Assembly: GCA_966185765.1 (NCBI GenBank)
Contig: CBIFVZ010000071.1
Location: 1-19,430, forward strand
Source: CBIFVZ01 sp966185765
GTDB lineage: Bacteria > Pseudomonadota > Gammaproteobacteria > Enterobacterales > Enterobacteriaceae
Direction: 5' to 3'
DNA length: 19,430 nt
Part shown: positions 15,724-19,430 of the stretch, in pieces
How the letters are laid out: the number at the start of each line of letters is the position of its first letter
How positions within the stretch are numbered: the first letter of the stretch is position 1
Notes under the pieces: generated by a model
What the model saw: only the letters and a program-made list of their open reading frames with translations
Databases searched by the model: none
Told to the model about the DNA's origin: nothing
Translations under genes and position numbers: made by a program

Positions 15724-16301
15724 TGGGCTTTTATCTCATAACCGATGATAGCTATTTCGCCGTGGGACTCAGTGAACTCTATCGGGAGCAGGGCAAGGTG
15801 CTCAATGTTATCACCCCGGACATCGCCAACGTGCGGGCCATGAGCGAAAACATTGGCTCGAATGATGTGGTTTTTCTTGCCGTGGATAATAACGCAAAAG
15901 CCGTGCCTATCATTCTGGAGCTACGACGCTGTCGCGCCAGAATCGTGCAGGTTTTTGAACACGTGAATAAAAAGCTACGCCATTTTGGCCTGGGTTATCT
16001 GGTGAAGGGCTGCGATCCGGCCGACTTTTTGCACTGGGAGCGGCGCGGTAAAGCGCGACGTATCTTTATCCCGGCGCGTTCCGTGTACTTTTTGTGTGGC
16101 ATGCTCGATGGCACCGAAATTGTGGAACTGGCGAATGAGCACCATGTGCAGCCGCGTGCGGTCTATGGCAACATCCACTACGTAATGCGCAAGTTTGGTC
16201 TCAAGCCCGGCGGTGCCTGGTCTTTATTGCTGCTCTACCGGCTGGTGCTGGTCAGCGAAACCGGGATGCTGCTTAATGATTACCGGCTACGTGCTGCGTA
16301 A
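15723..16301 (+). CDS. LuxR/FixJ-like transcriptional regulator with pseudo-receiver domain
   Basis: This 192-residue protein begins with a receiver-like fold (YLITDDSYFAVGLSELYREQ, DVVFLAV, then GLGYLVKGCDPADFL at about 94-108). The usual phosphoacceptor context is not preserved. The C-terminal half (about 120-180) has a GerE-like helix-turn-helix pattern, GTEIVELANEHHVQPRAVYGNIHYVMRKFGL written in two overlapping halves: EIVELANEHHVQPRAV, then YGNIHYVMRKFGL. Similar small LuxR-like proteins (YjjQ, BglJ, RcsA, EcpR types) control fimbriae, capsule and biofilm genes, often as partners of RcsB. AAGGAG stands 11 bases before the ATG, slightly long. It follows the channel gene by 98 bases with no terminator, so it is likely the last gene of the exporter operon and may regulate the adhesin locus. 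The target is inferred from position only. Confidence 0.72.
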   Translation: MGFYLITDDSYFAVGLSELYREQGKVLNVITPDIANVRAMSENIGSNDVVFLAVDNNAKAVPIILELRRCRARIVQVFEHVNKKLRHFGLGYLVKGCDPADFLHWERRGKARRIFIPARSVYFLCGMLDGTEIVELANEHHVQPRAVYGNIHYVMRKFGLKPGGAWSLLLLYRLVLVSETGMLLNDYRLRAA

Positions 16302-16314
16302 TGTCTGATGATAC

Positions 16315-16338
16315 TCCGGCTGCCTCTGTGCAGCCGGA
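16315..16338 (+). terminator. GC-rich hairpin after the LuxR-like gene
   Basis: A perfect 9-bp stem (TCCGGCTGC at 16315-16323 with GCAGCCGGA at 16330-16338) and a CTCTGT loop lies just past the stop codon. The following bases are not a clear T run, so termination may be weak or Rho-assisted. It marks the end of the secretion locus. The remaining 120 bases before btsS contain its promoter, but I see no convincing -35/-10 pair. Confidence 0.55.
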
Positions 16339-16458
16339 TTGCTGTGTACGGCTCTTGCGGCCCGCCGCCTCGCCTGAGCGCGTTTTTATGCTGTGATTCA
16401 AAGAAAGTTTTTTCTGTTCGCGCTATGGTACGGCCATTGCGAATGGGTGGTTTCCGGT

Positions 16459-18147
16459 ATGTATTCCTTCGATTTGGTTTTACTGTTGTTGCAGCAGATG
16501 TGCGTATTTCTGGTCATCGCCTGGCTAATGAGTAAAACCCGTCTGTTTATTCCGTTAATGCAGGTCAGTGTACGGTTGCCTCACAAGCTGCTGTGTTACG
16601 TCACGTTCTCCATCTTCTGTATTCTTGGCACCTATCTCTCGCTACAGATTGAGGACTCGCTTGCCAACACGCGCGCGATTGGCGCGGTGATGGGCGGGCT
16701 ACTGGGCGGGCCGACGGTGGGCGCGCTGGTGGGCTTTACCGGCGGGCTGCACCGCTACTCAATGGGCGGCATGACCGCGTTTGCCTGTATGGTGTCGACC
16801 ATCACTGAAGGGCTGTTGGGTGGGCTGTTGCACAGTATGTTGATTCGCCGTGGGCGTCCGGATAAAGTCTTTAACCCGCTGACGGCAGGGGCTATCACCT
16901 TTGTGGCCGAGGCGGCCCAGATGGCTATCATCCTGCTCATTGCGCGCCCGTTCAGCGATGCCGCCAGTCTTGTTTCAAGTATCGCCGCGCCAATGATGGT
17001 GACGAATACCGTGGGAGCGGCGCTGTTTATGCGCATTCTGCTGGACCAGCGGGCGATGTTTGAAAAATACACCTCAGCGTTTTCTGCCACGGCGCTGAAG
17101 GTTGCTGCCTCAACTGAAGGCATACTACGACGCGGTTTTAATGAAGAAAACAGCATGAAAGTGGCGCAGGTGCTGCACCAGGAGCTGGATATTGGCGCTG
17201 TCGCCATTACCGACACGGAAAAACTGCTGGCGTTTACGGGGATTGGCGACGATCACCATCTGCCCGGCAAACCTATTTCCTCGCCTCACACGCTGCGCGC
17301 TATTGAAACGGGCGAGGTTGTCTACGCCGATGGCAATGAAGTGCCATACCGCTGTTCGCTGCATCCGCAGTGCAAGCTCGGCTCGACGCTGGTCATTCCG
17401 CTGCGCGGTGAAAATGACAGAGTGATTGGTGCCATTAAACTGTATGAGGCCAGAAACCGGCTCTTTAGCTCCATTAACCGCACGCTGGGTGAAGGCATCG
17501 CACAGCTGTTGTCGGCGCAAATCCTGGCCGGGAAGTATGAGCACCAGAAAACGCTGCTGGCGCAGTCAGAAATCAAGCTGCTACATGCGCAAGTGAACCC
17601 TCACTTCTTGTTTAATGCCCTGAATACCCTGAAAGCGGTGATTCGCCACGACAGCGAACGGGCGGGCAATCTGGTGCAATACCTCTCAACATTCTTTCGC
17701 AAAAACCTCAAACGGGCGTCTGAGGTAGCGACGCTTGCCGATGAAATTGAACACGTGAATGCCTATTTGCAAATTGAACAGGCGCGCTTTCAGTCGCGCC
17801 TGAACGTGCAGCTATTGATACCCGACGAACTGGCGCACCGCCAGTTGCCTGCGTTCACGCTTCAGCCAATAGTGGAAAACGCCATCAAGCATGGCACGTC
17901 ACAGCTGCTGGGTGTGGGTGAAATCATCCTGCGCGCGCGCAGCGAAGACGGGTTTCTGGTGCTGGAGATTGAAGATAATGCCGGTCTGTACCAGCCACAG
18001 GCCGATACCCACGGGCTGGGCATGAATCTGGTGGACAAACGCCTGCGCGCACGCTTTGGCGAGAGCTGTGGAATGACCGTCACTTGCGAGCCGGACCGCT
18101 TAACGCGGGTAACGCTACGACTGCCTCAGGAGGAGCTGGCATGTTAA
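16459..18147 (+). CDS. btsS: BtsS, pyruvate-sensing LytS-type histidine kinase
   Basis: This 562-residue protein is almost the length of E. coli BtsS (YehU, 561) and closely similar throughout, for example MY.F.LVLLLLQQMCVFLVIAWLMSK at the start. The N-terminal membrane domain of several helices (about 1-200) senses extracellular pyruvate in E. coli. A GAF-like region (about 220-350) follows. The kinase core has the phosphoacceptor H382 in NPHFLFNALNTLK, the N-box with N474 in PIVENAIKHG, and a glycine-rich G519-LGMN loop. The ATG at 16459 matches the known N-terminus. An in-frame GTG at 16393 would add 22 residues with no support. The stop overlaps the btsR start by 7 bp, so the pair is translationally coupled. 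BtsS phosphorylates BtsR, which activates btsT. Confidence 0.95.
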   Translation: MYSFDLVLLLLQQMCVFLVIAWLMSKTRLFIPLMQVSVRLPHKLLCYVTFSIFCILGTYLSLQIEDSLANTRAIGAVMGGLLGGPTVGALVGFTGGLHRYSMGGMTAFACMVSTITEGLLGGLLHSMLIRRGRPDKVFNPLTAGAITFVAEAAQMAIILLIARPFSDAASLVSSIAAPMMVTNTVGAALFMRILLDQRAMFEKYTSAFSATALKVAASTEGILRRGFNEENSMKVAQVLHQELDIGAVAITDTEKLLAFTGIGDDHHLPGKPISSPHTLRAIETGEVVYADGNEVPYRCSLHPQCKLGSTLVIPLRGENDRVIGAIKLYEARNRLFSSINRTLGEGIAQLLSAQILAGKYEHQKTLLAQSEIKLLHAQVNPHFLFNALNTLKAVIRHDSERAGNLVQYLSTFFRKNLKRASEVATLADEIEHVNAYLQIEQARFQSRLNVQLLIPDELAHRQLPAFTLQPIVENAIKHGTSQLLGVGEIILRARSEDGFLVLEIEDNAGLYQPQADTHGLGMNLVDKRLRARFGESCGMTVTCEPDRLTRVTLRLPQEELAC

Positions 18148-18860
18148 AAGTGCTGATAGTCGACGATGAGCCGCTGGCGCGGGAAAACCTGCGCATTTTG
18201 CTCCAGGACGAGAGCGATATTGAGGTGGTAGGTGAATGCGCCAATGCCGTGGAAGCCATTGGCGCAGTCAATAAGCTGCGCCCCGATGTGATTTTTCTCG
18301 ATATTCAGATGCCGCGCATCAGTGGACTTGAAATGGCGGGGATGCTGGATGAGGAACACCGTCCGTGGATAGTCTTTCTGACGGCATTTGATGAGTATGC
18401 GGTGAAGGCGTTTGAGGAGCAGGCGTTTGACTATCTGCTCAAACCAATAGAAGCGCCGCGCCTGCATAAAACCCTGGCAAGGCTACGCCAGCAGCACCAG
18501 CCTCAGGATATCTCCCTGATTGCAGCAAACCAGCAGGCGCTGACGTTTATTCCCTGTACCGGACACAGCCGCATTTACCTGCTAAAGATGGAAGAGGTTG
18601 CGTTTGTCAGTAGCCGCATGAGTGGCGTGTACGTGACCAGCTACGAAGGTAAAGAGGGCTTCACGGAGCTGACGTTACGTACGCTTGAGAGCCGCACGCC
18701 GCTGATGCGCTGCCACCGCCAGTATCTGGTGAATATGTCTCATCTTAAAGAGATTCGTCTTGAAGATAACGGTCAGGCAGAGCTGGTGTTGTGTGAGGGG
18801 ATGAGCGTGCCGGTGAGTCGACGCTACCTTAAAAGCCTCAAGGAAACGCTGGGGCTGTAA
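18141..18860 (+). CDS. btsR: BtsR, LytTR-family response regulator
   Basis: The 239 residues equal the length of E. coli BtsR (YehT). The receiver domain (1-118) has D8 and D9, phosphoacceptor D54 in FLDIQMPRISG, T81 and K101 (LLKP). A LytTR DNA-binding domain (about 137-238) has the characteristic YLLKMEEVAFVSS and CHRQYLVNMSHLKEI. LytTR proteins bind direct repeats upstream of their targets; in E. coli the main target is btsT (yjiY). AGGAGCTGGC before the ATG lies inside btsS. The gene ends 70 bases before the shared terminator. Confidence 0.95.
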   Translation: MLKVLIVDDEPLARENLRILLQDESDIEVVGECANAVEAIGAVNKLRPDVIFLDIQMPRISGLEMAGMLDEEHRPWIVFLTAFDEYAVKAFEEQAFDYLLKPIEAPRLHKTLARLRQQHQPQDISLIAANQQALTFIPCTGHSRIYLLKMEEVAFVSSRMSGVYVTSYEGKEGFTELTLRTLESRTPLMRCHRQYLVNMSHLKEIRLEDNGQAELVLCEGMSVPVSRRYLKSLKETLGL

Positions 18861-18930
18861 GTGGGCGCTGCAGGCCCATGCCTGGCCATTATTCAGGCTG
18901 TCGCGACTCCCTGAGTAACGTTCAAAAATA

Positions 18931-18954
18931 AAAACCCCGTCGCGACGGGGTTTT
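18931..18954. terminator. Bidirectional terminator between btsR and btsT
   Basis: This is a perfect 24-base palindrome: AAAACCCCGTCG followed by its exact reverse complement. A residues lie on one side and T residues on the other, so it forms a Rho-independent terminator in both directions. It serves the convergent btsSR and btsT transcripts. Confidence 0.93.
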
Positions 18955-18969
18955 GTTTTACTGTCTTAC

Positions 18970-19430
18970 TCAGTGACCGGAAGAGGTTTTGATGCCTTCT
19001 TTGGGTACGGGCACGTATGGTGTTTCTTTATCAGTACGCTCGGTAGTGTTGCGTACTTTCAGCCAGGTGCGGATACCGTAGAAAATAATACTGTACACCA
19101 CAACCAGGAACAGAATGCTCAGACCTGCGTTGGTGTAGTTATTCACAACGATATGGTTCATGTTGGCAACCTGCTGCGCAGTAAACTCGCCGCCTTCTGC
19201 AATACGGGCTTTATACTCGCTTGCCATATAGAAGAAGCCTTCCATCTGTGGGTTGGTACTGAACAGTTTCATACCCAGCGCCCAGGTGGTGCAGATAAGC
19301 AGCCAGACTGCTGGAACAACCGTCACCCAGATGTACTTCGTGCGCATCATCTTAATCAGCACCACAGTAGACAGGACCAGCGCCACGGCAGCCAGCATCT
19401 GGTTAGAGATACCGAACAGCGGCCACAGGC
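18970..19430 (-). CDS. btsT: BtsT, pyruvate/H+ symporter (CstA family), C-terminal part; 5' end outside window
   Basis: The last 152 codons of a carbon-starvation (CstA) family transporter are visible on the - strand, open to the right edge; the full protein should be about 715 residues. LWPLFGISNQMLAAVAL at the edge is a family hallmark. The tail NMNHIVVNNYTNAGLSILFL and RTDKETPYVPVP matches E. coli BtsT (YjiY) as I remember it, more closely than CstA itself. About three membrane segments are visible. BtsT takes up pyruvate with protons and is the main target of BtsSR. In E. coli the two loci are far apart, whereas here they are convergent neighbours. The promoter with its BtsR sites lies outside the window. 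Confidence 0.9.
   Translation of the reverse strand, partial: LWPLFGISNQMLAAVALVLSTVVLIKMMRTKYIWVTVVPAVWLLICTTWALGMKLFSTNPQMEGFFYMASEYKARIAEGGEFTAQQVANMNHIVVNNYTNAGLSILFLVVVYSIIFYGIRTWLKVRNTTERTDKETPYVPVPKEGIKTSSGH

Noticed and set aside
16393..16458. GTG start extending BtsS by 22 residues
   Set aside because: The ATG at 16459 reproduces the known BtsS N-terminus and length.
16308..16535. + strand frame of 75 codons between the LuxR-like gene and btsS
   Set aside because: It runs through the terminator-like hairpin and overlaps btsS out of frame; no Shine-Dalgarno or recognisable sequence.

Overview
The window looks like a chromosomal segment of an enterobacterium (order Enterobacterales). 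The right end holds BtsS, BtsR and the C-terminus of BtsT, all recognisable as close relatives of the E. coli proteins. Base composition is moderately GC-rich, Shine-Dalgarno sites are classical, and genes are packed tightly. The genus cannot be named from this sequence alone.

Positions 1-16301 form one biofilm-adhesin and type I secretion locus, all on the + strand. It opens inside a giant secreted adhesin (1-7385, N-terminus outside the window) of the BapA/SiiE/Lap type. The visible part has 16 Ig-like domains, arranged largely as a five-domain supermodule of about 1.58 kb repeated in tandem. After these come a segment with six DxDxDG-type calcium loops (FG-GAP/VCBS-like), degenerate RTX repeats and a C-terminal type I secretion signal. 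A terminator follows. Next come a flavin-dependent tryptophan-halogenase homologue (7518-9011) and an exported OmpA-domain protein (9117-10022), then a strong terminator. After an AT-rich regulatory gap come the secretion genes: a LapB/HlyB-type ABC exporter with a degenerate C39-like domain (10351-12549), an HlyD-type adaptor (12585-13877) and a TolC-family outer-membrane channel with a long N-terminal extension (13882-15624). A small LuxR-like regulator with a pseudo-receiver domain (15723-16301) ends the locus.

Positions 16459-19430 are a separate pyruvate-sensing unit. btsS (LytS-type histidine kinase) and btsR (LytTR response regulator) overlap by 7 bp. They converge, across a perfectly palindromic bidirectional terminator, on the 3' part of btsT (pyruvate/H+ symporter, CstA family), which runs off the right edge on the - strand.

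Reading of the locus: the ABC protein, adaptor and TolC-like channel would move the adhesin from cytoplasm to cell surface. The OmpA-domain protein may anchor or stabilise the envelope part, and the LuxR-like protein is a plausible local regulator. The unexpected component is the halogenase. It keeps the FAD-binding motif, the WxWxIP motif, the catalytic lysine and the key glutamate, yet lies in an adhesin export locus with no visible biosynthetic genes or flavin reductase. This is the best candidate for an undescribed system here. Its substrate is unknown; the regularly spaced tryptophans of the adhesin's Ig domains are one testable possibility.
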